Program-made: the position numbers and the translations under genes
The notes under the pieces: model-generated
What the model was told of the DNA's origin: nothing
What the model saw: the letters and a program-made list of their open reading frames with translations, nothing else
The model's database searches: none
Shown: positions 35,686 to 46,668 of the stretch, one piece after another
Layout: each line of letters begins with the position of its first letter
How positions within the stretch are numbered: the stretch's first letter is position 1
Source of the DNA: Roseovarius arcticus
GTDB taxonomy: Bacteria; Pseudomonadota; Alphaproteobacteria; Rhodobacterales; Rhodobacteraceae
Assembly: GCF_006125015.1 (NCBI RefSeq)
Contig: NZ_SZZN01000001.1
Location: 1,302,001-1,366,000, forward strand
DNA length: 64,000 nucleotides
Direction: 5' to 3'

Positions 35686-36852
35686 TCAGGTTTTTCCGCT
35701 TACATACGCCGCCCAATCGGTCATGAAAGTCGCGCGCTTCATGACATAGGCCGTGCGATTGTAGGTATCGATGGCGGCATCTCCCTTCCTGACATGGCCA
35801 ATGCAGGCTTCTGCGATCTCGAAGGGACAATCGGTCTGATCTGACAACCAGGTCCGCAAGGACGCCCGGAACCCATGGGGGCGCGCTGCAACATTAGTCT
35901 CCACAAGATGATTTCGCATGGCCATCTTGTTCAAAGGCCCACCTCGCGCATTGGGAAACAGATACCCGTTTTGTTCTTGCTTCTTCGCCAATGCGATCAC
36001 ATGCAAGGCTTCCTGGGACAAAGGCACATCAAACCCGGCCGTATTGGAGGCGCGGCCTTTCACGTGCAGAGGCGGGATCTGCCACATCTCTCCTTCGATC
36101 TGTCCCAGCTGCATGTTGTTCACGGAATCTGCCCGCACCCCCGTCAGGATCAGCATTCGCAATGCCAGTTGCACCGGATCGTCATCGGAAAGGGTCGCGT
36201 AGAGGGCGGGGACCCCTGACCATGGAAGGGACAGACTTTGTCTGACCGGTTTCTTGTTCTCTCCCAAGAGAATGACCGCTTCTTCGATGACAGCCCGGTT
36301 TACAAGGAAGCCTTTGGCCCGCGCATACTTGAATACGGTTCTGAGCCGGGAAAGGGCTTTCTTGGCCGTGACCGGTTTCTCATGCCAGATCGGGGCCAGG
36401 GCATGCGCAATGTCGTCCTGATCGATCTTAACAATCGGCATCTTGCCCAACTTGGGCAGAAGATGCAGGCGCAGGGGGCTGACCCATAATCCGTCCGCGC
36501 CACCATGCTTCAAGCTCGCCTTGTGTGTGCCGTACGCCTCCCACGCGAGGCTTTCCAGACGACCATCCCGGGAGTTCGACTGCTGTCTCTCCAGACGGCG
36601 CTGTTTGACCGGATCAATATCGGCCTGCACCTGCAGGCGGACCCAGTCCGCTTTCTTGCGAGCCTCGCCTAATCCGATCCGCTTGAAAGATCCGATCCCC
36701 ATTTCCCGTTGACGACCCCACAGTTGAAAGCGGAAGGTCCATTGTGCCCCGCCATCCGCGCGCTTATGGAGCCATAGACCCTGTCCATCGCAGTGTTTTC
36801 CCACTGGGAGTGATTTAAGTTGTGCGACTGTGAACACGTTCGATTTTGCCAT
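35686..36852 (-). CDS. P4-type tyrosine-recombinase integrase
   Basis: Complete integrase of 388 residues. An N-terminal DUF4102 arm-binding domain (GKHCDGQGLWLHKRADGGAQ) is followed by the core-binding domain and the catalytic domain with Arg in ILTGVRADSV, HGFRASLRTW, GH in EACIGHV and the likely nucleophile Tyr in AIDTYNRTAYVMKR. ATG 36852 follows AAAGGAGATATATC; an in-frame start at 36921 is less likely. It should move the 31.6-36.9 kb element. Short AGTGACACT direct repeats sit upstream of it. Confidence 0.9.
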   Translation of the reverse strand: MAKSNVFTVAQLKSLPVGKHCDGQGLWLHKRADGGAQWTFRFQLWGRQREMGIGSFKRIGLGEARKKADWVRLQVQADIDPVKQRRLERQQSNSRDGRLESLAWEAYGTHKASLKHGGADGLWVSPLRLHLLPKLGKMPIVKIDQDDIAHALAPIWHEKPVTAKKALSRLRTVFKYARAKGFLVNRAVIEEAVILLGENKKPVRQSLSLPWSGVPALYATLSDDDPVQLALRMLILTGVRADSVNNMQLGQIEGEMWQIPPLHVKGRASNTAGFDVPLSQEALHVIALAKKQEQNGYLFPNARGGPLNKMAMRNHLVETNVAARPHGFRASLRTWLSDQTDCPFEIAEACIGHVRKGDAAIDTYNRTAYVMKRATFMTDWAAYVSGKT

Positions 36853-36883
36853 TGATATATCTCCTTTATTATCTACGATCTCA

Positions 36884-36922
36884 AGTGACACTGCCCGGAA
36901 TTTCCCGGAACAGAGTGACACT
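36884..36922. repeat. Pair of AGTGACACT direct repeats upstream of the integrase
   Basis: AGTGACACT occurs at 36884-36892 and 36914-36922, 30 bases apart, with CCCGGAA twice between them. Their place just outside the integrase start fits integrase arm-binding sites, but this is inferred from position alone. Confidence 0.35.
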
Positions 36923-37116
36923 ATAACCCACTGAACCTTAAAGGAACTTTAAGGCCGGTGAGACGTCATGAGACCGCATGACACAAAGAAGATACCCCTC
37001 CGGCGGGGATATTTTTAGCAAAAAGAAATGGCGGTTTCTGTTTTCGTTGGCCCGCGCTGTGCTGGCGCCGTTATTGGCGCGACGTTTGGCTGGGCGGCAA
37101 GGACAGTCGGCGGACG

Positions 37117-38073
37117 CTATGCCGAGCAACTGGCCCCGCCCAAAACGCAGAATTTCGCGCAGTGGGGATGGTTCAGCGCCACGTCGCGCTCTGCCTCGGC
37201 CAGCGTCTCGCCGAGTTCGAATTCGGGCGCGTAGGGCAGCAGGGTACAGGCCAGCACGGCAGGCTTGGCGGCCCCCTTACGTTTGACCACCATTCGGGAT
37301 GAAGCGCACATCACGGCATCGGGTGATTTCCCCAAAATATCCCAGCAGGCGGTGGTAATTTCGGGCACCTCTGTTTCCTCGTCCATTTCCGGAAAGAGGA
37401 CAGTCGCGCCGGGGTCTGCGGCATCGATGTCATAGCCATGCTGCGCGTAAAGCACGGCGTAGCCGGCCCGGCCCTCGGCCTCGCTCTCGCCCCAGACGGT
37501 GCGGCCGGCGACGGCCATCCTCACGCCCGAGTCGCGCAGCCAGTCCATACCTTCGATCGTGCGGGCGAACGCGCCTGTGCCGCGCTCCTTGTCGTGCAGC
37601 GTTTCGGACCAATGATCGACCGATATGCGGAACGTCATCTTGCCGGGGTAGGCGGCATTCAATTCCTCGATGCCCGCGCGCATGGATTTTCGCATCATCG
37701 GCCGCATCGCGTTCGTCAGGATCAATACGTCGTATCCTCGCGCGAGCGCCGCGCGCGTCATTCCGATCATCTGAGGGTTCATAAACGGCTCGCCGCCGGT
37801 GAACGCGATTTCGCGCACTGGCCATGCGCGCACTTCGATCTGGTCCAGATAGTCCGCTACCTCGGCCTGTGTGATGTAGACCAGCGCGTCATTGGTGGGC
37901 GAGCTAAGGATATAGCAGTTTGCGCATTCGATGTTGCATAGCGTCCCGGTATTGAACCACAGCGTTTCGGCGCGGCTCAGCGCGACATGTGCGCGCGGCT
38001 CGCCCTTGGCGGTGTGCAGTGGATCGCGGAATTTACCCGCATTGGGGAGGGCGGGGATAGCGGCGTGTTTCAT
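37117..38073 (-). CDS. Radical SAM protein of unknown substrate
   Basis: Protein of 318 residues with a CX3CX2C [4Fe-4S] motif at Cys46, Cys50 and Cys53 (GTLCNIECANCYIL) and the SAM-contact GGEP motif (IAFTGGEPFMNP). A C-terminal Cys cluster (ALNHPHCAKFCVLGGASCSA) may bind a second cluster, as in SPASM/twitch-type enzymes, though it is shorter. It is divergent from zwf. No peptide precursor gene is obvious beside it. The reaction is not known. Confidence 0.75.
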   Translation of the reverse strand: MKHAAIPALPNAGKFRDPLHTAKGEPRAHVALSRAETLWFNTGTLCNIECANCYILSSPTNDALVYITQAEVADYLDQIEVRAWPVREIAFTGGEPFMNPQMIGMTRAALARGYDVLILTNAMRPMMRKSMRAGIEELNAAYPGKMTFRISVDHWSETLHDKERGTGAFARTIEGMDWLRDSGVRMAVAGRTVWGESEAEGRAGYAVLYAQHGYDIDAADPGATVLFPEMDEETEVPEITTACWDILGKSPDAVMCASSRMVVKRKGAAKPAVLACTLLPYAPEFELGETLAEAERDVALNHPHCAKFCVLGGASCSA

Positions 38074-38207
38074 GGCATCCTTTCGGGAGCTGTCACAATG
38101 TTACCTAACGCGATGCCTGCCTTAGGGAAACCCGGGCCTTGGTGTCTGACACAGTTGTGAACGCAGCGCAGAGTGCTAAGGTGCATGCTGACTCAGGAGG
38201 CATGTCC

Positions 38208-39665
38208 ATGGTATCGCGCGTCATTCCCGCCCAACCCTTTGATCTAGTGATCTTTGGCGGCACTGGCGATCTGGCCCGGCGCAAGATTTTGCCCGCGCTC
38301 TTTCGCCGTTTTTGTGCGGGCCAGATGGACCCGCAGGCGCGCGTCATCGGCGCCGCGCGCGGCGATTTGGACGATGCGGGCTACCGTGATTTTGCGCGCG
38401 CCGCGATCGGGGAGTTCGACGATGATGTCTGCTGCGCCGCCGAGCATTTGGACGCGTTTCTAGGGCAGCTGAGCTATGTCACGCTGGACGCGCGCGGCGA
38501 CGAGGGGTGGGGCGCGCTGTCGGCGCTGCTGGACGGGGCCGACCGGATCCGCGCCTTTTACTTCTCGGTCGGGCCGGGGCTGTTCGGCGATCTGGCGACG
38601 CGGATTGAGGCGCATGGCCTGGCCACGCCAGACGCCCGCGTGGTCGTGGAAAAGCCGTTCGGCCGCGATCTTGCCTCGGCGCGCGCGCTGAACGCCGAAT
38701 TGGCGCGCCATTTTGACGAAACGCAAATCTACCGGATCGACCATTATCTGGGCAAAGAGACGGTGCAGAACCTGATGGCAATCCGGTTTGCCAATACGCT
38801 GTTCGAGCCGCTGTGGAATAGCCAGTATGTCGACCATATCCAAATCACCGTGGCCGAATCCGGCGGCGTTGGCACGCGCGGCGGTTATTACGACAAAGCG
38901 GGCGCGATGCGGGACATGATGCAAAACCACATCATGCAGCTCTTGTGTCTCACGGCGATGGAGCCGCCTGCGAAATATGACCCCCACGCCGTGCGCGACG
39001 AGAAGCTGAAGGTGATCCGCGCACTGTCACCGGCCCAGCTGGGCGATGTGGTGCGCGGGCAGTATGAGGGCACCGATAGCCTGCCAAGTTATCGCGGCGA
39101 GGTCGAGGACCAAGACAGCACGACCGAGAGCTTTGTCGCGGTCAAGGCACGGATCGGCAACTGGCGATGGGCCGGCACGCCGTTCTATTTGCGCACCGGC
39201 AAGCGGCTGCGCGCCCGCGCCAGTGAAATCGCTGTTGTTTTTAAGGATGCGCCTCATTCGATATTTGGGTCTGACGCGGGGCGGCACCGCAATATCCTGA
39301 CCATCCGACTGCAACCCAATGAGGGCATAGAGATGGGCGTGACCATCAAGGAGCCGGGACCGGGAGGGATGCGCCTGATCGATGTGCCACTGGACATGAC
39401 CTTTTCCGAGGCACTTGGCCCAGATGCGGACCTAGTACCGGACGCCTACGAGCGGCTGATCATGGATGTCATTCGCGGCGATCAGACCTTGTTCATGCGC
39501 GGCGACGAGGTAGAGGCAGCGTGGGAATGGACCGACCCTATTATCGACGCGTGGGAGGCATCGAATACGCCCCCGTGCCCTTATGCGACGGGTAGCGCGG
39601 GACCCGATGACGCATTGGCCCTGATGCACCGCGACGGGCGCCGCTGGCGGGAGATTAAGCCATGA
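38208..39665 (+). CDS. zwf: Glucose-6-phosphate 1-dehydrogenase
   Basis: Cytosolic enzyme that oxidises glucose-6-phosphate to 6-phosphogluconolactone, feeding the Entner-Doudoroff and pentose phosphate routes. The N-terminal Rossmann motif is FGGTGDLARRKILPAL. The active-site signature RIDHYLGKE is present with catalytic His, followed by RFANTLFEPLWN. Length of 485 residues is normal. AGGAGG lies seven bases before ATG 38208, which is preferred over ATG 38202 and the upstream TTG at 38139. The stop overlaps the pgl start (ATGA), so zwf-pgl-pgi form one operon. Confidence 0.93.
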   Translation: MVSRVIPAQPFDLVIFGGTGDLARRKILPALFRRFCAGQMDPQARVIGAARGDLDDAGYRDFARAAIGEFDDDVCCAAEHLDAFLGQLSYVTLDARGDEGWGALSALLDGADRIRAFYFSVGPGLFGDLATRIEAHGLATPDARVVVEKPFGRDLASARALNAELARHFDETQIYRIDHYLGKETVQNLMAIRFANTLFEPLWNSQYVDHIQITVAESGGVGTRGGYYDKAGAMRDMMQNHIMQLLCLTAMEPPAKYDPHAVRDEKLKVIRALSPAQLGDVVRGQYEGTDSLPSYRGEVEDQDSTTESFVAVKARIGNWRWAGTPFYLRTGKRLRARASEIAVVFKDAPHSIFGSDAGRHRNILTIRLQPNEGIEMGVTIKEPGPGGMRLIDVPLDMTFSEALGPDADLVPDAYERLIMDVIRGDQTLFMRGDEVEAAWEWTDPIIDAWEASNTPPCPYATGSAGPDDALALMHRDGRRWREIKP

Positions 39666-40333
39666 ACCTACAGGAATATCCCGACGCCGAAGTTATGGCG
39701 ATGGGCCTCGCCGATGTGATCGGCACTCAGTTGAACGCAGCGCTTCGCCAACGCGACCGCGCTCTGTTCGTGGTGCCGGGTGGCAGCACGCCCGGTCCTG
39801 TCTTTGACACGCTGTGCGGTGCGCGGCTGGAGTGGGAGCGTGTCGACATCATGCCCAGCGATGAGCGGTGGAGGCCTCAGGCGCATCTGCGCTCTAACGC
39901 GGGGATGATTGCGGAACGCCTGATGGTGGAAAGGGCGGCATCCGCCACGCTGATACCTCTTTATGTGGCAGATACCTCGCCAGAGGATGCGGCGCCGGGG
40001 CTGGCGGCGGCGCTGGCGCCGCGCCTGCCAATTGATGTGGCGATGGTTGGCATGGGCGAGGATATGCACACTGCCTCGATGTTTCCTCGCGCAGCTAATC
40101 TGGAGGCGGCTCTGGCCCATGACGCGCCGCTGCTGGTGCCCATGCGGATTGAGGGTGAGCCGGAGCCGCGCATTACGCTGGCCGCGCGCGTCCTGATCGG
40201 TGCGATGCATCTGCATGTCGTGATCACTGGCGATGCCAAGCGCGCGGCGCTGGAGCGTGCGTGCGGGATGGACGCCGCCGAGGCGCCCATCTCGGCGCTT
40301 TTGCACGATGCCACCGTACATTGGGCGCCCTAA
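39662..40333 (+). CDS. pgl: 6-phosphogluconolactonase
   Basis: Cytosolic lactonase of 223 residues that hydrolyses 6-phosphogluconolactone, the product of zwf. Family features are [16 protein letters not shown] (sugar-phosphate loop), MPSDERW, and [17 protein letters not shown], corresponding to the GMGxDGHTASLFP loop with Asp-Gly changed to Asp-Met. It overlaps zwf by four bases and ends one base before the pgi start. Confidence 0.9.
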   Translation: MNLQEYPDAEVMAMGLADVIGTQLNAALRQRDRALFVVPGGSTPGPVFDTLCGARLEWERVDIMPSDERWRPQAHLRSNAGMIAERLMVERAASATLIPLYVADTSPEDAAPGLAAALAPRLPIDVAMVGMGEDMHTASMFPRAANLEAALAHDAPLLVPMRIEGEPEPRITLAARVLIGAMHLHVVITGDAKRAALERACGMDAAEAPISALLHDATVHWAP

Positions 40334-40334
40334 G

Positions 40335-41936
40335 ATGTGGCGCGATCTCAAATCAATGGCAACCACCGCACGCGGTCGCGGCATTGCGCCTCTTTTTGAT
40401 GGGACGCGCGCCGCGGATTTCACGGTGCGGTTCGATGGGATGCTGCTGGATTATTCCAAGACGTCGATGGATGGCGCGGTGCGGGGTGCGCTACTGGCGC
40501 TGGCCGAAGAGCGGGGCGTGCCAGCGCGCCGCGAGGCAATGTTTACCGGAGAGCCGATAAACGAGACTGAGGGCCGCGCCGTATTGCATACCGCGCTGCG
40601 CAATCTGTCGGGCCAGCCTGTGATGGTGAATGGCGAGGACGTCATGCCCGGTGTGCTGGCGACCCTTGCGCGGATGCGCAGCTTTGCCGGTTCAGTGCGC
40701 AGCGGCGCGTTCAAGGGGGCAGGCGGAGCTATTACCGACGTGGTTAATATCGGGATCGGCGGCTCGCACCTAGGCCCCGATATGGCCGTGCGGGCGCTGA
40801 TGCCTTATGCGGACGGCCCTCGTTGCCATTTCGTCTCGAATGTGGACGGCGCCGACATCGCGGGCACGCTGGCGGGCCTTGATCCTGCGCGCACGCTGGT
40901 ACTGGTCGCGTCCAAGACGTTTACCACGACCGAGACGATGACCAATGCCGCAACCGCCCGCGCTTGGATGGCGGCTACGGTGGATGATCCCGGCGCGCAA
41001 TTTGTCGCGCTCTCCTCGGCCGAGGATAAGGCAGGGGAATGGGGCATCGACCCTTCGCGCGTATTCGGGTTCGAGGATTGGGTTGGCGGGCGCTACTCCA
41101 TCTGGGGGCCGATCGGGCTGTCGCTGATGATCGCCATCGGAGCAGAGAACTTCACCGAATTCCTGCGCGGCGCAGAGGCGATGGATATCCATTTCCGCAA
41201 GGCACCTGCGCAGGATAATATGCCGATGATGCTGGCGCTAACGGGCCTTTGGCACCATCAGGCCTGCGGATATGCGACGCGCGCAGTGCTGCCGTATGAT
41301 CAGCGGCTGGCGCGGCTGCCCGCCTATCTGCAACAGTTAGAGATGGAATCGAACGGCAAGGGCGTGGCGATGGATGGCCGCACGCTCAACTATGGTAGTG
41401 GCCCCGTCGTCTGGGGCGAGCCGGGGACCAACGGACAGCACGCATTCTATCAGTTGATTCACCAAGGTCCCGAAGTGGTGCCGTGTGAATTCATGGTCGC
41501 CGCGCGCGGGCATGAGCCGGATCTGGCGCATCAACACGCGCTGCTGGTCGCCAACTGCCTCGCGCAGTCCGAGGCGCTGATGCATGGGCGGGACCTGAAC
41601 GCTGCCCGCGCATTGATGAAGGAAATGGGATTTACCGGCGCCGAGCAGGAGCGGCAGGCACGCCACCGCGTTTTCCCGGGCGCGCGCCCGTCCACCACGT
41701 TGATTTACGATCTGCTGACCCCGTATCGTCTGGGGCAGATCATCGCGCTTTACGAACACCGGGTTTTCGTCGAGGGGGTGATCTTGGGCCTTAATTCGTT
41801 CGATCAGTGGGGGGTGGAACTGGGCAAGGAGTTGGCCAATACGCTAGGCCCGGTTCTGGCCGGTAACGTGCCGATGGACGGCAAGGACGGATCAACGCAG
41901 CAACTCGTAACTTACGTGCAATCTTCAAACGGTTGA
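40335..41936 (+). CDS. pgi: Glucose-6-phosphate isomerase
   Basis: Cytosolic isomerase of 533 residues interconverting glucose-6-phosphate and fructose-6-phosphate. Signatures are [30 protein letters not shown], the PGI motif [19 protein letters not shown] and the C-terminal [18 protein letters not shown] 40335 follows the pgl stop immediately; an overlapping in-frame start at 40233 is rejected. It is the last gene of the operon. Confidence 0.95.
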   Translation: MWRDLKSMATTARGRGIAPLFDGTRAADFTVRFDGMLLDYSKTSMDGAVRGALLALAEERGVPARREAMFTGEPINETEGRAVLHTALRNLSGQPVMVNGEDVMPGVLATLARMRSFAGSVRSGAFKGAGGAITDVVNIGIGGSHLGPDMAVRALMPYADGPRCHFVSNVDGADIAGTLAGLDPARTLVLVASKTFTTTETMTNAATARAWMAATVDDPGAQFVALSSAEDKAGEWGIDPSRVFGFEDWVGGRYSIWGPIGLSLMIAIGAENFTEFLRGAEAMDIHFRKAPAQDNMPMMLALTGLWHHQACGYATRAVLPYDQRLARLPAYLQQLEMESNGKGVAMDGRTLNYGSGPVVWGEPGTNGQHAFYQLIHQGPEVVPCEFMVAARGHEPDLAHQHALLVANCLAQSEALMHGRDLNAARALMKEMGFTGAEQERQARHRVFPGARPSTTLIYDLLTPYRLGQIIALYEHRVFVEGVILGLNSFDQWGVELGKELANTLGPVLAGNVPMDGKDGSTQQLVTYVQSSNG

Positions 41937-42231
41937 TCCGCCCTCTTCGCCTTAGACACCGCCCGCGGGGGAGCGTGCCAATGGCGTTCCGTACGCGCCT
42001 CAATAGCTTGTGACGCTAAACCCTCTGCCTAAGCTCGGGCTGTGCAATAGATACGCGTGCAGCCGCCGTAAAGTTTCACGCCGCGCGCGATTTTCTGCCT
42101 GATCGTGCGTCATGGCTTGGGGGGGGATGGAACCTTGGCCTACTTCTTGCGTTAGTGCATCGGCGCATGCGTTCTGTTGTTCCGGCGAGAAGGACGACAT
42201 GCGAGAACGAGAGATAAGAAGGAGTTTTTTA

Positions 42232-42507
42232 ATGAAAAAGTGGATAACTGCGGCCGCCATGACGGCTGTACTGGGCCTTGGCGCATGCGAAAACATGACA
42301 TCTAACCAGCGTACGGTCGCTGGCGCTGCAGGCGGTGCTGCCGCTGGACTGCTGACCGCCAAGGCGCTTGGTGCTGGCAGTGACTGGCAACTGATCACTG
42401 CCCTCGGCGGCGCTGCTGCCGGTACGGTCGTTGCGCAGAACAACCAGCGCAAAGTGTGTGCCTATTCGCGCGGCGATGGCACCTATTACGAGGCGGCCTG
42501 CCCGTAA
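42232..42507 (+). CDS. Small lipoprotein with glycine-zipper segment
   Basis: Lipoprotein of 91 residues. The N-terminus MKKWITAAAMTAVLGLGAC carries a lipobox with Cys19. The following TVAGAAGGAAAGLLTAKALGAG and LGGAAAGTVVAQ are Gly/Ala-rich zipper helices found in small outer-membrane proteins. A Cys pair (VCAYSRGDGTYYEAAC) ends the protein. AGAAGGAG precedes ATG 42232, and a strong terminator follows. The 295 bases between pgi and this gene hold no recognised feature. Confidence 0.8.
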   Translation: MKKWITAAAMTAVLGLGACENMTSNQRTVAGAAGGAAAGLLTAKALGAGSDWQLITALGGAAAGTVVAQNNQRKVCAYSRGDGTYYEAACP

Positions 42508-42530
42508 GTTTCGCGACATTGGATTTAGAA

Positions 42531-42560
42531 AGGCGCGGCAGTTCTGCCGCGCCTTTTTTC
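42531..42560 (+). terminator. Rho-independent terminator after the lipoprotein gene
   Basis: A 10-bp stem AGGCGCGGCA / TGCCGCGCCT with a 4-base loop (GTTC) is followed by six T. It is located 23 bases after the lipoprotein stop. Confidence 0.85.
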
Positions 42561-42635
42561 GTGTTTGATGGTCATCTAGCCTGCACCAAATCCGTGATCA
42601 ACGGGAGCGGCATCAACTAGCGAGAAACTTCGCCT

Positions 42636-44886
<2,251 letters not shown>

Positions 44887-44909
44887 CAGAGTGCCCTTTC
44901 CGGGACAAA

Positions 44910-45689
44910 TCAGGCGCGCAATTTCACCCAGACTGGAACGTGGTCCGAAGGCTTTTCGCGGGCGCGCACGTCGCGGTCGATCTGGCAATCCTCCAGCAGG
45001 TCCGCACACTGAGGGCTTAGCAGGAAGTGGTCGATGCGAATACCGTCATCGCGATTCCACGCGCCCGCCTGATAATCCCAAAAGCTGTAGTGACCGGGGC
45101 CGTGCGTTTGCGCGCGAAACGCCTCGGTAAAGCCGAGGTTCAGCAGTCGGCGAAAGGCGGCCCGCGTCTGGGGCAGCGCCAGAGCATCCTCTTGCCAGAC
45201 CTCAGGGCGCTTTGCGTCCTCGTCCTGTGGGATCACGTTGTAATCGCCGGCCATTAAAAACGGCTCCTCCAGCGCCAGCAGGGCAGTGGCGCGGGTCTGC
45301 ATCCGCTCCATCCATGCCAGCTTGTAGTCATACTTTGGCCCTGGCACCGGATTGCCATTCGGCAGGTAGAGGCCGCAGACGCGGATCGCGGTGTCCCCTA
45401 TCACCGTCGCCTCGATCCAGCGCGCTTGGTCGTCGCTTTCATCGCCCGGCAGACCACGCGTGACATCCTCAAGGGGCAGTTTCGACAGGATCGCGACCCC
45501 GTTAAATCCCTTCTGCCCGTGCGTCTCGACGGTATAGCCGCGATCCTCGAAAATCTCGCGGGGGAACGCCTCGTCAACGGACTTGATCTCTTGCAGCAAC
45601 ACCACGTCGGCGCCTGCCTCATCCAGCCAATCGGGCAGGGCGTTTATGCGGGCCTTTATGCCGTTGATGTTGAATGTGGCAACTTTCAT
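44910..45689 (-). CDS. xth: Exodeoxyribonuclease III / AP endonuclease
   Basis: DNA-repair nuclease of 259 residues of the endonuclease/exonuclease/phosphatase fold. Active-site features are NINGIKARI, LQEIKSVDEAFP (metal-binding Glu), GLYLPNGNP, LMAGDYNVIPQDED and the C-terminal FWDYQAGAWNRDDGIRIDHFLLS followed by EKPSDHVPVW with catalytic His. It cuts abasic sites and trims 3' blocks. It lies directly upstream of the DMT gene with a 23-base gap. Confidence 0.93.
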   Translation of the reverse strand: MKVATFNINGIKARINALPDWLDEAGADVVLLQEIKSVDEAFPREIFEDRGYTVETHGQKGFNGVAILSKLPLEDVTRGLPGDESDDQARWIEATVIGDTAIRVCGLYLPNGNPVPGPKYDYKLAWMERMQTRATALLALEEPFLMAGDYNVIPQDEDAKRPEVWQEDALALPQTRAAFRRLLNLGFTEAFRAQTHGPGHYSFWDYQAGAWNRDDGIRIDHFLLSPQCADLLEDCQIDRDVRAREKPSDHVPVWVKLRA

Positions 45690-46071
45690 GGGGCTGTCCT
45701 CGCGGTCTGTGATGCGCCGCTACTCTATCGCCTAGCGGCGCGACAGGGGCAAGCAGCACATGGCGGCGAATCGACGGCGGATGGGATGGTCTCAAGATAC
45801 CGATTCCATCTGTCGCGAATCGGGACACACGTAAAGGTTGTGTTGTAAACGACTGTTTCAAGATCAGAAACATGCCTTAAAACACCCAAATTACCCCTGT
45901 GGATAAGTTTTTTTGCCTACCAAGAATAGTCAAGAGTCCGTGCATCTTAGGCCATGTTCTTGATTTTCAACCATGGAGAGAACTCGCCTTTAGGTTGAAA
46001 AATGTCTTGGCAGTTTTGCGGCGAGGTGCCAGCCTTTGGGGGTCTGAAACATAAATCTGGGGATTAAAAAA
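45690..46071. other. Long leader/intergenic region before the FTSSM-repeat gene
   Basis: About 380 bases with no gene. The right half is AT-richer than its surroundings and contains the inverted repeat at 45964-46001. The repeat gene's ribosome binding site GGGGAT is at its end. The promoter was not pinpointed. Confidence 0.5.
45964..46001. promoter_or_regulatory. Inverted repeat upstream of the FTSSM-repeat gene
   Basis: TTTTCAACC (45964-45972) and GGTTGAAAA (45993-46001) are perfect 9-bp arms 20 bases apart, about 70 bases before the repeat gene's ATG. This could be an operator or a leader stem. Confidence 0.4.
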
Positions 46072-46602
46072 ATGACAGCACAACTCAAAGTTGAAGCAAC
46101 TCTCGCCGCCATCAAAACAACACACACTGCCAACCTGCATGACGGCGCCGCGACCGAGATGTTCACATCGTCCATGGCGCCGAGCATGACAGCCGACATC
46201 TCTGCCGGCGATGCGGTGCAAATGTTCACTTCGTCGATGGCGCCCAGCCTGCGCAGCGACGTGTCCGCTGGCGACAATGTCGAGATGTTCACTTCGTCCA
46301 TGGCACCTTCGGTTCGTGCCGATGCATCAGCTGGCGATAACGTCCAGATGTTCACTTCGTCGATGGCCCCTTCGGCCCGCAGCGACGCATCTGCCGGCGA
46401 CAACGTTGAGATGTTCACATCCTCGATGAGCCCTGCAGCAACAGCCGACGCCGTCTCGGGCGATGCGGTTCAGCTCTTTACCTCGTCGATGGCACCTGCC
46501 GTGACAGCGGGCGAAGCTGTGGGCGCATTCACGTCCTCAATGGCACCTGCGGCCGAAGCGCGCGAAGGCGACGCTGTCGAAATGTTCACCTCGAGCATGT
46601 AA
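46072..46602 (+). CDS. FTSSM tandem-repeat protein, unknown function
   Basis: Protein of 176 residues made almost wholly of repeats. FTSSM occurs eight times, at residues 31, 52, 73, 94, 115, 136, 153 and 172. The first six are spaced exactly 21 residues, the last two 17 and 19. The unit reads approximately SAGDNVEMFTSSMAPSxRxD. The protein ends on the eighth FTSSM. There is no signal peptide, Cys or membrane helix; a 25-residue non-repeat leader (MTAQLKVEATLAAIKTTHTA...) precedes the first unit. A good ribosome binding site (GGGGATTAAAAAA) is present. It is followed by a helical protein and a coupled exporter. It could be a multi-core peptide precursor, a scaffold or a structural repeat protein; none is established. 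Confidence 0.75.
   Translation: MTAQLKVEATLAAIKTTHTANLHDGAATEMFTSSMAPSMTADISAGDAVQMFTSSMAPSLRSDVSAGDNVEMFTSSMAPSVRADASAGDNVQMFTSSMAPSARSDASAGDNVEMFTSSMSPAATADAVSGDAVQLFTSSMAPAVTAGEAVGAFTSSMAPAAEAREGDAVEMFTSSM
46105..46602 (+). repeat. Tandem 63-bp coding repeats (FTSSM units)
   Basis: Six units with an exact 63-base period, plus two shortened ones, encode the eight FTSSM motifs. The core ATGTTCAC(A/T)TC(G/C)TC(C/G)ATG is nearly constant at the DNA level while linker codons vary. That pattern is expected when duplication is followed by selection on the motif. Confidence 0.8.
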
Positions 46603-46668
46603 GACCAGCCTCCGAAACGCAGCAGAACGGGGCCTTGTGCCCGGACCATTCAAATGGAGATCGCCAAT

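Noticed and set aside
36978..37286. Plus-strand frames between the integrase and the radical SAM gene
   Set aside because: They run antisense into the radical SAM coding region and have no family similarity.
45990..46418. Minus-strand open frame of 142 codons with its own repeated text (INISTLSPADAS)
   Set aside because: It is the shadow of the 63-bp repeats on the other strand; the plus-strand frame has the ribosome binding site, spans the whole repeat array and lies in an operon.
46105..46602. CRISPR-like array
   Set aside because: The regular 63-bp repeats are in frame, encode a continuous protein and lack unique spacers.
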